From contig CAYVEQ010000039.1 in the NCBI GenBank assembly GCA_964450835.1, positions 1 to 14,705 on the forward strand: DNA of 14,705 bases. Reading direction: 5' to 3'. The first letter of the stretch is position 1. Every line of letters begins with the position of its first letter. This stretch comes from Caccocola sp964450835. Lineage in GTDB: Bacteria > Synergistota > Synergistia > Synergistales > Synergistaceae. The notes beneath the pieces were generated by a model. It searched no databases, was not told the origin of the DNA, and saw only the letters and a program-made list of their open reading frames with translations. Positions 6,431 to 13,020 of this stretch are shown one piece after another. Position numbers and translations under genes: made by a program.

Positions 6431-6604
6431 CTAGCGCCTCCTTCCTTTCCGCGCTTTCAATTTTTTAACTTCTTCTTGCTCTTTCCTGAGTTTTATCGCC
6501 ACCGCCGCGAAGATAAACGCCTGCTCGTACTCGGGCAGGCGCATTATCTCGTGCGGCAGTATGTGAAACTTGTGGAGGCAGTAGTAGAGCACGTTCGCCC
6601 ACAC
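6431..6604 (-). CDS. Second tail assembly chaperone ORF, reached by -1 frameshift
   Basis: This short ORF reads WANVLYYCLHKFHILPHEIM then RLPEYEQAFIFAAVAIKLRK and a highly basic tail ending KARKGRRR, 57 codons if begun at the GTG (6604). It occupies the GT position between the XkdN-like chaperone and the tape measure, and the same frame is open upstream to the slippery site at 6622-6628. A -1 slip there joins it to the XkdN-like protein through L-I-N-G-G-D, giving a product of about 205 residues. Such extended chaperones are made at low ratio and bind the tape measure during tail assembly. Independent initiation at GTG with GGAGG nearby is an alternative, though the SD spacing (5 bases) is short. 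It ends 3 bases before the tape measure start. Confidence 0.8.
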   Translation of the reverse strand: MWANVLYYCLHKFHILPHEIMRLPEYEQAFIFAAVAIKLRKEQEEVKKLKARKGRRR

Positions 6605-6618
6605 GTCGCCTCCGTTAA

Positions 6619-7047
6619 TCAGTTTTTTACGAGCTTGATTTTTCCGGCCATTCCGCCGTCAAAGCCGCTCGCTTCCGTGAGTGCCAGAAGCAGGTCGGCA
6701 TACTCCCCGGGAAGCAGCATCTTTCTTGCCAGTTCCGCCGCTCCGACGGCTCCGTAGCTCTCCTGCAGAGCTTCGTCATTAAGGTTCGGGTAGATGACAC
6801 AGCTCTGGATAAGGAGGTCATTGTACTTGTCGGAATCGGTCTCGACGGTTGTCTGCCGTGTCTTGATGTCGGTGACCCTGCGTCTGCACTGGGCAAGCAG
6901 CTTGCTGTTTTCGTCCTCGCTCAGGATGCGGAAGCGCCACGCGATGGGCTCGCCTTTTTCATCCTTGAAACGCTGCGAGACCACATACCGCGCCTCGTTG
7001 TATCTTACGGCGTTCTCCGCCATAAATGCGCGAAAATCGTCAGCCAT
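6619..7047 (-). CDS. xkdN: XkdN-like tail assembly chaperone
   Basis: This 142-residue protein of the XkdN/Phage_TAC family is the short product of the chaperone pair that coats the tape measure before tube polymerisation. Typical parts are MADDFRAFMAENAVRYNEAR, VVSQRFKDEKGEPIAWRFRI, the L-A-Q-C-R-R-R-V segment, IQSCVIYPNLNDEALQESYG and the closing KMLLPGEYADLLLALTEASGF. It follows the tail tube gene by four bases and precedes the tape measure, the standard place. GAGGTGA upstream of the ATG gives a good SD. The last codons, GTA AAA AAC TGA, contain the frameshift heptamer, so a fraction of ribosomes should continue into the downstream ORF. Confidence 0.93.
   Translation of the reverse strand: MADDFRAFMAENAVRYNEARYVVSQRFKDEKGEPIAWRFRILSEDENSKLLAQCRRRVTDIKTRQTTVETDSDKYNDLLIQSCVIYPNLNDEALQESYGAVGAAELARKMLLPGEYADLLLALTEASGFDGGMAGKIKLVKN
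6622..6628 (-). promoter_or_regulatory. Programmed -1 ribosomal frameshift site A AAA AAC
   Basis: The minus strand reads GTA AAA AAC TGA at the end of the XkdN-like gene, which contains the canonical slippery heptamer A-AAA-AAC immediately before the stop. After a -1 slip the next codons are CTG ATT AAC GGA GGC GAC GTG TGG, in frame with the second chaperone ORF. Position, heptamer and reading frame all agree with the lambda G/GT paradigm. Confidence 0.85.
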
Positions 7048-7051
7048 TGCG

Positions 7052-7531
7052 TCACCTCATTCCGGCAAGGTCTTTGAATTTCTCGGGAATTTCAAAGTCC
7101 TCAAAGGTGAAATCGACATCCTGCTCCAGCCAGTCGCCGTCGGCGTCAAAAGCCGCTATCGTACCGCTGTCAAGGTTGCAGTCTTTAAGGATAACCGTCT
7201 GGGCGCCGACCGTACTCGTACTGTCCTCATTCCGCACCTGAATGTCGAAGTAGATGTCCTCTCCGGTGTCCTTGTAGCGTTTAAGCAGCTCGGTGAAGCG
7301 GCTCGTGTTGCTGTAAATGGTCATGCTCCCCGTGCCGTTCCAGTTTGTCGTTCTGTGTCCGAGGCCGGTCTTGCCGAGTATAGGCACTTCAACCTTGTTC
7401 TTCTCTATCCGCGCTTCAAGGTTCTTCGCCTGCATAAGCAGAAACCTTTCGCCGTCTATGGTGATGTAGCAGCTCGCGAGACGCGCGCTTATAACGTCTC
7501 TCGCGTGCATCGTTCTTACAGCGTCAGCCAT
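7052..7531 (-). CDS. xkdM: XkdM-like tail tube protein
   Basis: This 159-residue protein of the XkdM family (DUF2001) forms the inner tube of the contractile tail. It shows the family core: SARLASCYITIDGERFLLMQ, AKNLEARIEKNKVEVPILGK, the segment around TTNWNGTGSMTIYSNTSRF, a YKDTGEDIYFDIQVRNEDST strand, and VILKDCNLDSGTIAAFDADG. It follows the sheath gene, as in other contractile tails. The ATG at 7531 has a strong SD, GGAGGTG. The 68 bases before it are unusually A+T-rich and hold a candidate promoter, which would fit the need for many copies of this protein. Confidence 0.93.
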   Translation of the reverse strand: MADAVRTMHARDVISARLASCYITIDGERFLLMQAKNLEARIEKNKVEVPILGKTGLGHRTTNWNGTGSMTIYSNTSRFTELLKRYKDTGEDIYFDIQVRNEDSTSTVGAQTVILKDCNLDSGTIAAFDADGDWLEQDVDFTFEDFEIPEKFKDLAGMR

Positions 7532-7575
7532 GGCTTAACACCTCCGTAAAGTTTTTTTTAATTTTTTATGCAATT

Positions 7576-7603
7576 ATTATAATAATGTTCTATATTACAT
7601 CAA
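7576..7603 (-). promoter_or_regulatory. Candidate internal promoter before the tail tube gene
   Basis: On the minus strand TTGATG (7603-7598, overlapping the sheath stop) is followed after 16 bases by a perfect TATAAT (7581-7576). The surroundings are A+T-rich in an otherwise G+C-rich operon, and the tube gene SD lies about 35 bases downstream. A+T-rich DNA produces such matches by chance, so this is a modest call. Confidence 0.4.
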
Positions 7604-7615
7604 ATTATAATAATG
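7576..7615. repeat. 12-base direct repeat ATTATAATAATG
   Basis: ATTATAATAATG occurs at 7576-7587 and again at 7604-7615, 28 bases apart. The second copy encodes the S-I-I-I-I end of the sheath and the first lies in the sheath-tube gap. Low complexity makes the origin unclear. It may be a small duplication at the end of the sheath gene. Confidence 0.6.
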
Positions 7616-9012
7616 CTCATGTAAAGCTTTTCCATGCACATGGTCGGCTGTATCGCGTACTCGGAGAGGACTATCTCTTTGGACTGCCCCATCGTCGGAA
7701 TGGGCACGTCGTCGGCGTTGAAGTTCTGAATGGCGCGGATGCGTTGCATCTCCTTCTCGTAAGCCACAATGTCGCCCCAAAGCGCGGTGCGCCCTTCGAC
7801 GTCGTTCGGCTCTTTGCCCAAATAGGTCTTGTTGAAGAGGTTGGCGATGTCAATGGCGTGCTGGTCAAGGACACGGATAACCTGATTGCTGGAGAAGTCC
7901 TCGTTTTTGGACTTGCTGAAGCTCGTGAACGTGTTGATGTCGCGCAGGACGTTTATCTTGCCGACGATATCACCGTCCGCGTTGTCTGTGACGCGATGGA
8001 AAATGAGTTCTCCGTCCGTGATGGCTTTTTCAAGCTCGCTCTGCTTGAAGTTGGTATCGACGCTGAAATCTCCGTCGTATGTCTTGTTCGTGCAGCTCGC
8101 GTTCACGGCGCAGCTTGCCTCCGCGCCCGTCACCCAGTAGACCAGCGAGGCCTGGTTTTCGCCCTCGTCCGTGACTTTATTGGCCACGCTTATTACGCCT
8201 TCGTAATCCGCGCCTTCGTAGCCGTAGACCACGCACTGGAACTTCGCGCCGACCTCGTCCCGCATGCGCCTGGTGAACTGGATTAACAAATCCTGAATGG
8301 TCTTTTCTGTCGTCGCGCAGCCCATCACGTTGAAGTAGTAGGGCTCTACGGCGTCCAGATAGTTCTGATATTCCAGCGCGGTTATCTCGCTGCCGTTTTC
8401 GCCGCCGGATAAAGGCATTCCGGCCGTTACCGCGTCCGAGAGAGTCCCCTCACGCTTAAAAACGACGTAGTCATTGTCTTTCAATTCCGCCCACGTCTTG
8501 ACCGTCTGCCTGTCTATCACGGTCAGCGCCGCCTCCGATACCGTCGCGGAAACCCCTGCGCGGGCCGCGCCGACAACGTCTGCCGTTTCAGCAAGGAGGT
8601 ACGTAGTCACATCGTAGAATCCCTCCGCGTCCACGTTGGCCTGTACCGCAATCGAGAAAGCGTTGCCGCGCTTCCCGCCGTATCTGGCGGTTGCGAGCGC
8701 GTTGGAAGCTTTGACTGCCCCGTTGTTCAGCCTGTAGAAATAGCCTGTTTTTAGGTTCTTGAAAAGGTCACGCAGCCCTTTCATGCAGTCCGCGCTGTAA
8801 TCGTAGCCGAAGTACTTCATAGAGTCCTTCTGGAAGTCCTCGTTGGTCACGGTGAAAACTTCACCCTCCGGCCCCCAGTCAAGGTCAAGCGCCATCGTGC
8901 CGTAGCCGCGGTCGGCCATGTTCACCTGCGCCCTGACCTTGGATATGAAGTTGATGTAAGTCCCCGGCAGTTTCTTATTCTGTGTAAGCCAGGTTCCTCC
9001 GCCCAGTGCCAT
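7600..9012 (-). CDS. xkdK: XkdK-like tail sheath protein
   Basis: This 470-residue contractile tail sheath protein resembles PBSX XkdK. It begins MALGGGTWLTQNKKLPGTYI, has R-A-Q-V-N-M-A-D-R-G-Y-G-T near residue 27, and YFYRLNNGAVKASNALATAR followed by YGGKRGNAFSIAVQ. The C-terminal half carries SELEKAITDGELIFHRVTDN, INTFTSFSKSKNEDFSSNQV, IRVLDQHAIDIANLFNKTYL and ends AIQPTMCMEKLYMSIIII. The C-terminal M-E-K-L-Y pattern is the usual end of the family, which forms strands that link neighbouring sheath subunits. Start ATG at 9012 with AAGGGGG, five bases after the preceding stop (9017). The sheath proves that this is a contractile-tail phage or a tail-derived particle. Confidence 0.96.
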   Translation of the reverse strand: MALGGGTWLTQNKKLPGTYINFISKVRAQVNMADRGYGTMALDLDWGPEGEVFTVTNEDFQKDSMKYFGYDYSADCMKGLRDLFKNLKTGYFYRLNNGAVKASNALATARYGGKRGNAFSIAVQANVDAEGFYDVTTYLLAETADVVGAARAGVSATVSEAALTVIDRQTVKTWAELKDNDYVVFKREGTLSDAVTAGMPLSGGENGSEITALEYQNYLDAVEPYYFNVMGCATTEKTIQDLLIQFTRRMRDEVGAKFQCVVYGYEGADYEGVISVANKVTDEGENQASLVYWVTGAEASCAVNASCTNKTYDGDFSVDTNFKQSELEKAITDGELIFHRVTDNADGDIVGKINVLRDINTFTSFSKSKNEDFSSNQVIRVLDQHAIDIANLFNKTYLGKEPNDVEGRTALWGDIVAYEKEMQRIRAIQNFNADDVPIPTMGQSKEIVLSEYAIQPTMCMEKLYMSIIII

Positions 9013-9016
9013 TTGC

Positions 9017-9196
9017 TTATTCCCCCTTGCCGTTAATCTTGTTCTTGACAGGCTTTTTCAGAAAACCGTCAAGCGCCTTTTTAATCTCTTTGTGCGAATA
9101 TGCCGCCCCGTCGGATAAAATAACCGCCAGCACGTCCCTGTACCGGCGGTATCTCTCCGAAGATATAATCTGTCGCTTGGTGAATTTCGCGTCCAT
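9017..9196 (-). CDS. Small conserved phage protein between tail terminator and sheath genes
   Basis: This 59-residue ORF reads MDAKFTKRQIISSERYRRYR then DVLAVILSDGAAYSHKEIKK and a Lys-rich end. Proteins with the same plan (F-T-K-x-Q-I-x-S-S-x-R-Y-x-x-x-R-D-x-L followed by a short helix pair) are common at this position in Xkd-type phages, but I know of no assigned function. The start codon touches the preceding stop (TAAATG), with AAGGAG inside the end of the upstream gene, and the sheath gene starts four bases after its stop. The compact coupling and conserved motif argue that it is real. Confidence 0.82.
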   Translation of the reverse strand: MDAKFTKRQIISSERYRRYRDVLAVILSDGAAYSHKEIKKALDGFLKKPVKNKINGKGE

Positions 9197-9646
9197 TTAC
9201 TGCTCCTTTACGTGCTGTTCCTGAATGAACACGCCCATCGCCGGCGCGGGCTCCTCTGCCCGCAGGACAAATATGTCGTATCTTACGGAGAAGTGCAGTT
9301 CGCTGTCCTCCATCTCGCACTCCATTCCCGTCCCGCGCACCGCCACGCCGCCCATACTGATGTATTCAAGCGCCGGGAAAAGCCTGTCGGCGACGCCGTT
9401 GAGCTCCGAGGCGGGCGCTCCCCGGTCGTCGGCAAAATACGTCACGCGAATCAGGCACCGCCGCAGATACCGCCTGCCGAGAACAAGCTCCTTGCTCCCG
9501 CTTATCTGGCGCACGAAGAACGACGGCGTCTGAAAATTCTGCGGCACTTTGTCGGCATAGCAGACACAGCCGGGACCAAACTCCGCCCGCAGCGCGTCTA
9601 TAACGCCCTGCACAATCTCCCGCGAGCTAACGTCAATGCCTGCCAT
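9197..9646 (-). CDS. Phage tail terminator family protein
   Basis: This 149-residue protein resembles the tail terminator (XkdJ-type, DUF6838) family, whose hexamer caps the tail tube and joins it to the head. Visible features are an N-terminal helix VSSREIVQGVIDALRAEFGP, the P-Q-N-F-Q-T-P-S-F-F-V segment, RYLRRCLIRVTYFADD, a helix ELNGVADRLFPALEYIS, and strand pairs ending ELHFSVRYDIFVLR. It overlaps the preceding gene by 14 bases and has GAGGAGG before the ATG. The order tail completion, tail terminator, small protein, sheath is standard for this phage type. Confidence 0.85.
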   Translation of the reverse strand: MAGIDVSSREIVQGVIDALRAEFGPGCVCYADKVPQNFQTPSFFVRQISGSKELVLGRRYLRRCLIRVTYFADDRGAPASELNGVADRLFPALEYISMGGVAVRGTGMECEMEDSELHFSVRYDIFVLRAEEPAPAMGVFIQEQHVKEQ

Positions 9647-10121
9647 TCCAGTGCCTCCTCAGAAATTTTTCCATTTCTGCGCGGACGTAGGCGATACCGT
9701 CCTTCTCGACTTTCTCCGCGGACAGCTTCATCATAAACCGGCCCTCGACCCATGACCTTTTCAGACGCCTGCCGAGCGCGGGAACATACCGCCCCGGCGT
9801 CTGGCGGTGGCCATTCTCAACGTATGACGCGTACTCCAAAGGATTGGATATAACAGCCGTCCACTGACCGCCGACCCTGCGCACTCCGCGAACAGTCCAC
9901 GCCCTGCGCAGAGAACCTCCGGCGTACCCCCGCCAGTACTCCGCCGCGCCGTCGCCTGCGTCAAACTCCGGCCTCGCCCCGACAGGCGTGCGCCGTTTCA
10001 CTTCCCGGAGGAAGAGCTGCGCGAGTACCTGCGCCGAGCGCCGCAGGAAAATATCTCGCTCCGCGCCCAGGGCCGACAGATCCGCTATGAGCGTCGTAAG
10101 TCCCCCAAAGTCCTTTTTCAT
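9633..10121 (-). CDS. HK97 gp10-like tail completion / head-tail joining protein
   Basis: This protein of about 162 residues has the HK97-gp10-like signature V-K-R-R-T-P-V-G (residues about 37-44), a G-G-S-L-R-R-A-W-T-V strand, and I-S-N-P-L-E-Y-A-S-Y-V-E-N-G-H-R with Q-T-P-G-R-Y-V-P. This family acts at the head-tail interface or in tail completion. The ATG at 10121 shares its A with the preceding stop (TGATG). A GTG directly before it is possible and adds one residue. The ORF ends inside the tail terminator gene. Confidence 0.92.
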   Translation of the reverse strand: MKKDFGGLTTLIADLSALGAERDIFLRRSAQVLAQLFLREVKRRTPVGARPEFDAGDGAAEYWRGYAGGSLRRAWTVRGVRRVGGQWTAVISNPLEYASYVENGHRQTPGRYVPALGRRLKRSWVEGRFMMKLSAEKVEKDGIAYVRAEMEKFLRRHWNGRH

Positions 10122-10507
10122 CACGCGTACCGCTCGAACAGGGCCAGTTTAATCTCCAGATGCGCGGCGTAAACCGCGGGGACTCCGCTCCGGCTGTAAT
10201 CCGTCGCCTGCCCCTGATGAATGACGCGAATCTTGCACCCCGCTGGCACTTCCGTCCCCGGCGGCAGAAACAGCGTCGGCTCGCGCTCTGTCTGCGGCGC
10301 GTCGCTGTCCGCCGTCGGCGAACCGGAGCCGCTGAACGAAACGCGGCACGGGACGTTAGAAGCCAAAACCCGCTCCTGATAACGCGTTACCCCCGTCGCG
10401 TCATCCAACACCGGCGCGAGCGCGAATATGACGCACGTGTCGTCCTCCAGCAAGGAGAGCGCTTTTCTTGCTTTAAGCCGCGCCGCCGCAATCGCCCCGC
10501 GCTCCAT
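10121..10507 (-). CDS. Head closure / head-tail adaptor protein
   Basis: This 128-residue protein lies between head and tail-completion genes. The pattern fits minor capsid/head-closure proteins of Siphoviridae-type joiners: an N-terminal helix, DDTCVIFALAPVLDDATGVT, then S-N-V-P-C-R-V-S-F, a variable loop rich in Ser/Asp, LFLPPGTEVPAGCKIRVIHQ and Y-A-A-H-L-E-I-K-L-A-L-F-E-R-Y-A. The L-P-P-G-T-x-V-x-x-G-x-x-I strand turn is typical of stopper-type beta barrels. An SD-like GGAGCG precedes the ATG. The family assignment is by position and fold pattern. Confidence 0.78.
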   Translation of the reverse strand: MERGAIAAARLKARKALSLLEDDTCVIFALAPVLDDATGVTRYQERVLASNVPCRVSFSGSGSPTADSDAPQTEREPTLFLPPGTEVPAGCKIRVIHQGQATDYSRSGVPAVYAAHLEIKLALFERYA

Positions 10508-10511
10508 GAGC

Positions 10512-10757
10512 CTACGCTCCGCCAGCAGCGGTATATGTGCCGGAAATGGAAATCGGCCCGCCCTCGGAAAGCGTGAGCTGCCCGCTTACCGTCTTTTGAT
10601 CCGCGTCGATGTTGATGGTGCAGCCGGTGATAGTTGGAGCGTCCTTACCGCTGGGGCCGGGCTGTTTCTCCGCTTCCTCGATACCGTCCTCGATGGCGTT
10701 CAGCCTTTCCTTGGTGATTATCTCGCCGTCAGTCCACTCGTGTTTGTCGTATGCCAT
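10512..10757 (-). CDS. Small fibre-like structural protein
   Basis: This 81-residue protein starts MAYDKHEWTDGEIITKERLN and continues A-I-E-D-G-I-E-E-A-E, an N-terminal pattern shared by many Firmicutes phage fibre or appendage proteins. It is followed by a collagen-like turn QPGPSGKDAP and a strand-rich half ending G-T-Y-T-A-A-G-G-A. It resembles phi29-type head fibre proteins, so it may decorate the capsid, but tail association is also possible. The ATG at 10757 has AAGGAG upstream. A longer in-frame start at 10784 would run into the preceding gene and lacks an SD. Confidence 0.7.
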   Translation of the reverse strand: MAYDKHEWTDGEIITKERLNAIEDGIEEAEKQPGPSGKDAPTITGCTINIDADQKTVSGQLTLSEGGPISISGTYTAAGGA

Positions 10758-10762
10758 AGTTG

Positions 10763-11431
10763 TCAGTCTCCTTCCTTCAGGCACGCGGGTATATGCACCC
10801 TCAGCCCGAACATCTCGATTATTTCTCTTATGCCGCGTTTCTCGTAAATCTCCGCGGCCATCTCCGCTGTGCTTTTCTGTTCCGTTGTCGCTCCCCTGTC
10901 CTCGAACAGGTCAATTATGTCGGCGTTTCCCTCGCCGTCGCGGCACCAGACGGCCAAAGCAGATACCGCGTCCGCGTCTTTCTGCGCGGCGGCAGTCACC
11001 GCCGCTGTCCAGCCATCCAGCACGGGATTCTCTTCAGGCACAGGCGCGGGAGGAGCCGCCCCCGCTCCCGCCGCCGGCGTCTCGTAGACAAAGGCGGCAT
11101 ACACCGCCGCCCCGTCCGCGTTCACAATCGGCGCAAAGTCGTAAAGACATGCCCGCACGTCGTCATACCCCTTGGGGAAGTCCGTCGGGTAGTCATCGTC
11201 CCCGTACTCGTTCCGGTGCTTCGTCGTCCTGCGCGATATGTCGTTGAAGATGTATTTGACAACATCGCGCACCGGCCGCGTCAGCCTTGAGGGGAGCGCG
11301 TTATAGTATCCTTCAACCGCCGTTTTGAGAGCCGCGAAGAACGGGGCAGTCTGCCCGTCCTGCTCGACGCTGCAGCTCTCCAGCACGGCAACTTTGTCGA
11401 GCACTTCCCGCTTAGAGTAAAGCCTCACCAT
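10763..11431 (-). CDS. Unrecognised phage structural-region protein
   Basis: I do not recognise this 222-residue protein. Residues 1-110 look globular and helical (LYSKREVLDKVAVLESCSVE, RPVRDVVKYIFNDISRRTTK). Residues about 117-136 are an Ala/Pro/Gly linker (PAAGAGAAPPAPVPEENP), and the C-terminal half is again helical and acidic, with TAAVTAAAQKDADAVSALAV and EIYEKRGIREIIEMFGLRVH. It overlaps the connector gene by seven bases with AGGAGG before the ATG, so it belongs to the operon and is well expressed. The position between connector and closure genes suggests a head-tail junction or head-decoration role. That is inference. Confidence 0.8.
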   Translation of the reverse strand: MVRLYSKREVLDKVAVLESCSVEQDGQTAPFFAALKTAVEGYYNALPSRLTRPVRDVVKYIFNDISRRTTKHRNEYGDDDYPTDFPKGYDDVRACLYDFAPIVNADGAAVYAAFVYETPAAGAGAAPPAPVPEENPVLDGWTAAVTAAAQKDADAVSALAVWCRDGEGNADIIDLFEDRGATTEQKSTAEMAAEIYEKRGIREIIEMFGLRVHIPACLKEGD

Positions 11432-11808
11432 ACGAGCCTCCTGTAACGGATAAGCTCTTTGGCCCGCCCGCCCGTCAGATAGGCTATGAGGCTGTCAAGC
11501 CTCTGCTCCGGCGTCTGACTTCCGCTTTCAAGCGCGAACGTGACTGTCGCGTCGCCTTCTTGTATCTGCTTCACCGCCGCGTCAAGGTCAAACCCGTCAA
11601 GCTGCCCCGCGTCTTTTCTGACTTTCAGCATCCGCCCGGCAACCATTTCGGCGGCAAGAAAACGCAGGCCATCCGGCACGTCGTCGCGGTTGGTTTCGTT
11701 GCAAAGCTGTTCCGTTACGGCGTCGCAGACGAAAGAGAAAAGGGGATCTCCGCCGTCAACGGAAACCCCCAGCGCGGCAAGCAGTTTTTCCGCATCCTCA
11801 ATAAGCAT
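11425..11808 (-). CDS. Head-tail connector (gp6-like)
   Basis: This 127-residue, mostly helical protein directly after the major capsid gene has the plan of gp6-like head-tail connectors: an N-terminal helix EDAEKLLAALGVSVDGGDPL, then FVCDAVTEQLCNETNRDDVP, G-L-R-F-L-A-A-E-M-V-A-G-R-M-L, and a C-terminal part with SQTPEQRLDSLIAYLTGG ending R-Y-R-R-L-V-W. Such proteins form the ring under the portal. The start lies 14 bases after the capsid stop, with a weak SD (AAGGCGG). The stop overlaps the next gene. Confidence 0.85.
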   Translation of the reverse strand: MLIEDAEKLLAALGVSVDGGDPLFSFVCDAVTEQLCNETNRDDVPDGLRFLAAEMVAGRMLKVRKDAGQLDGFDLDAAVKQIQEGDATVTFALESGSQTPEQRLDSLIAYLTGGRAKELIRYRRLVW

Positions 11809-11822
11809 TGAGGCCGCCTTTT

Positions 11823-13016
11823 CTACTTTTCAAGCGTCGCGTCGTTAAAGTTCAGCTTGAACAGTTCCTTGCCGTCCATGGAGACGGTGAACTCTTTCGT
11901 TTCGTCCACCTTGACGCAGCACATGCGCTCGTCAGGCTTTTTGCTGACGTCCGAGGAGTTTTCGTTCTTACCCTTGATTTTCAGCACAGTGCCGGGCGCG
12001 CTGACGTAGAACGGGAAGTAGTGACCGCTCTGTTCCGCCGCGACGCTGGAGAAGCCCGTAAAGCCGCTGACGTTCCTGAGCGTGCCGGTGACCTTGCCCT
12101 CGGCGTCTACCGCGACGTCCGCGCCGATAAGGTCTTCGACGTTAACGCCGTAGATGACGTCGCCGCGCGTCGGCACGCTCATCTTACTCACAGGCATCGG
12201 CTTTTTTACGTTGCCGCCCGTGAGCACGATTTTAACGACTTTGGTTTCGTCGGTCAGCGCCGCGAGATAATACTTGCGGCTGTACACGTAATTGCCGCGG
12301 AAGTTGGCGTCCCTCTGCTGCTCGACCTCGGTGCCCTTTTTGTTGAAAACCGTCACGGCTTTCTTTGTAGCGACGATTATCTCGCCCGGCTCCGCGTCTT
12401 TCTTGGTGTAGAGGTTAATTCCCGCCACCGTGCCGACGTAGCCGGTGCGGGCGAAGGACTCCACGTATTTCAGGTCGTCGCGCAGCGTCTTTCTGATAAG
12501 CGCCATATCTTTCGGCGAAACGAACGCAAAGGTTTGCGGCGTTACTTTTTCCGCCTCATTGTCCGTCCCCTCCACGTTGAGAAGCGCCACCGCGTCCGCG
12601 AAGGCGTCAAAGCTGTACGCTTCCGTGCTAACTTTCAGCGTCGCTTTCTTAAATTCCGCGAACGCGTCGGCGTTGACCGTGTTGAACATATCAGTGCCCG
12701 CGTGCTGCGTTCCGACGGGAACAATCATCGGGTCGGTCATGGCTTCCTCGTCGTAGTAGTGGAATCTGTTTTGCGCAAGCTGGATACGGTATTCCCTCTC
12801 GGCGAAATGCACGGATATGTCCTTGGTGTTGCCCTCTCCGATTGCCAGCTTCTCGGTGCCGTCCGTCGCCTTGTAGACGTGTACCTTGCGCACCATTCCG
12901 GCCGTCCCGGCCAGCGTCGAATCCACGGTGCAGAACTGCTGCAGGTCTAGGTGGCTGTTGTACTGGTCTTCTATTTCGTTTGACAGATAAAAATTATCGT
13001 ACGGTTTGTTTGCCAT
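11823..13016 (-). CDS. Major capsid protein with C-terminal extension
   Basis: This 397-residue protein directly after the scaffold gene is the major capsid protein, probably HK97-fold. Parts seen include an N-terminal arm MANKPYDNFYLSNEIEDQYN, then GTAGMVRKVHVYKATDGTEK, EREYRIQLAQNRFHYYDEEA, FAFVSPKDMALIRKTLRDDL and a C-terminal core with NFRGNYVYSRKYYLAALTDE. Residues from about 275 onward (ISGT-like strands, VDAEGKVTGTLRNVSGFTGF, then FPFYVSAPGTVLKIKGKNEN and VDETKEFTVSMDGKELF) look like an added beta-domain, perhaps a surface decoration. The ATG at 13016 is chosen for its strong SD GGAGGT. Upstream in-frame codons lie inside the scaffold gene. Confidence 0.92.
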   Translation of the reverse strand: MANKPYDNFYLSNEIEDQYNSHLDLQQFCTVDSTLAGTAGMVRKVHVYKATDGTEKLAIGEGNTKDISVHFAEREYRIQLAQNRFHYYDEEAMTDPMIVPVGTQHAGTDMFNTVNADAFAEFKKATLKVSTEAYSFDAFADAVALLNVEGTDNEAEKVTPQTFAFVSPKDMALIRKTLRDDLKYVESFARTGYVGTVAGINLYTKKDAEPGEIIVATKKAVTVFNKKGTEVEQQRDANFRGNYVYSRKYYLAALTDETKVVKIVLTGGNVKKPMPVSKMSVPTRGDVIYGVNVEDLIGADVAVDAEGKVTGTLRNVSGFTGFSSVAAEQSGHYFPFYVSAPGTVLKIKGKNENSSDVSKKPDERMCCVKVDETKEFTVSMDGKELFKLNFNDATLEK

Positions 13017-13020
13017 TATG

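Noticed and set aside
4598..6757. 719-codon open frame on the plus strand
   Set aside because: It lies antisense to the tape measure and chaperone genes, has no SD or family pattern and is rich in Arg/His/Cys, the usual shadow of a G+C-rich gene on the other strand.
7576..7615. 12-base direct repeat as a phage attachment site
   Set aside because: Both copies are 28 bases apart inside the tail operon, with no integrase or tRNA gene nearby. Low complexity explains it better.
11808..12950. 380-codon plus-strand frame opposite the capsid gene
   Set aside because: The minus-strand frame is clearly a capsid protein, and the plus frame is His/Arg/Val-rich shadow without an SD.
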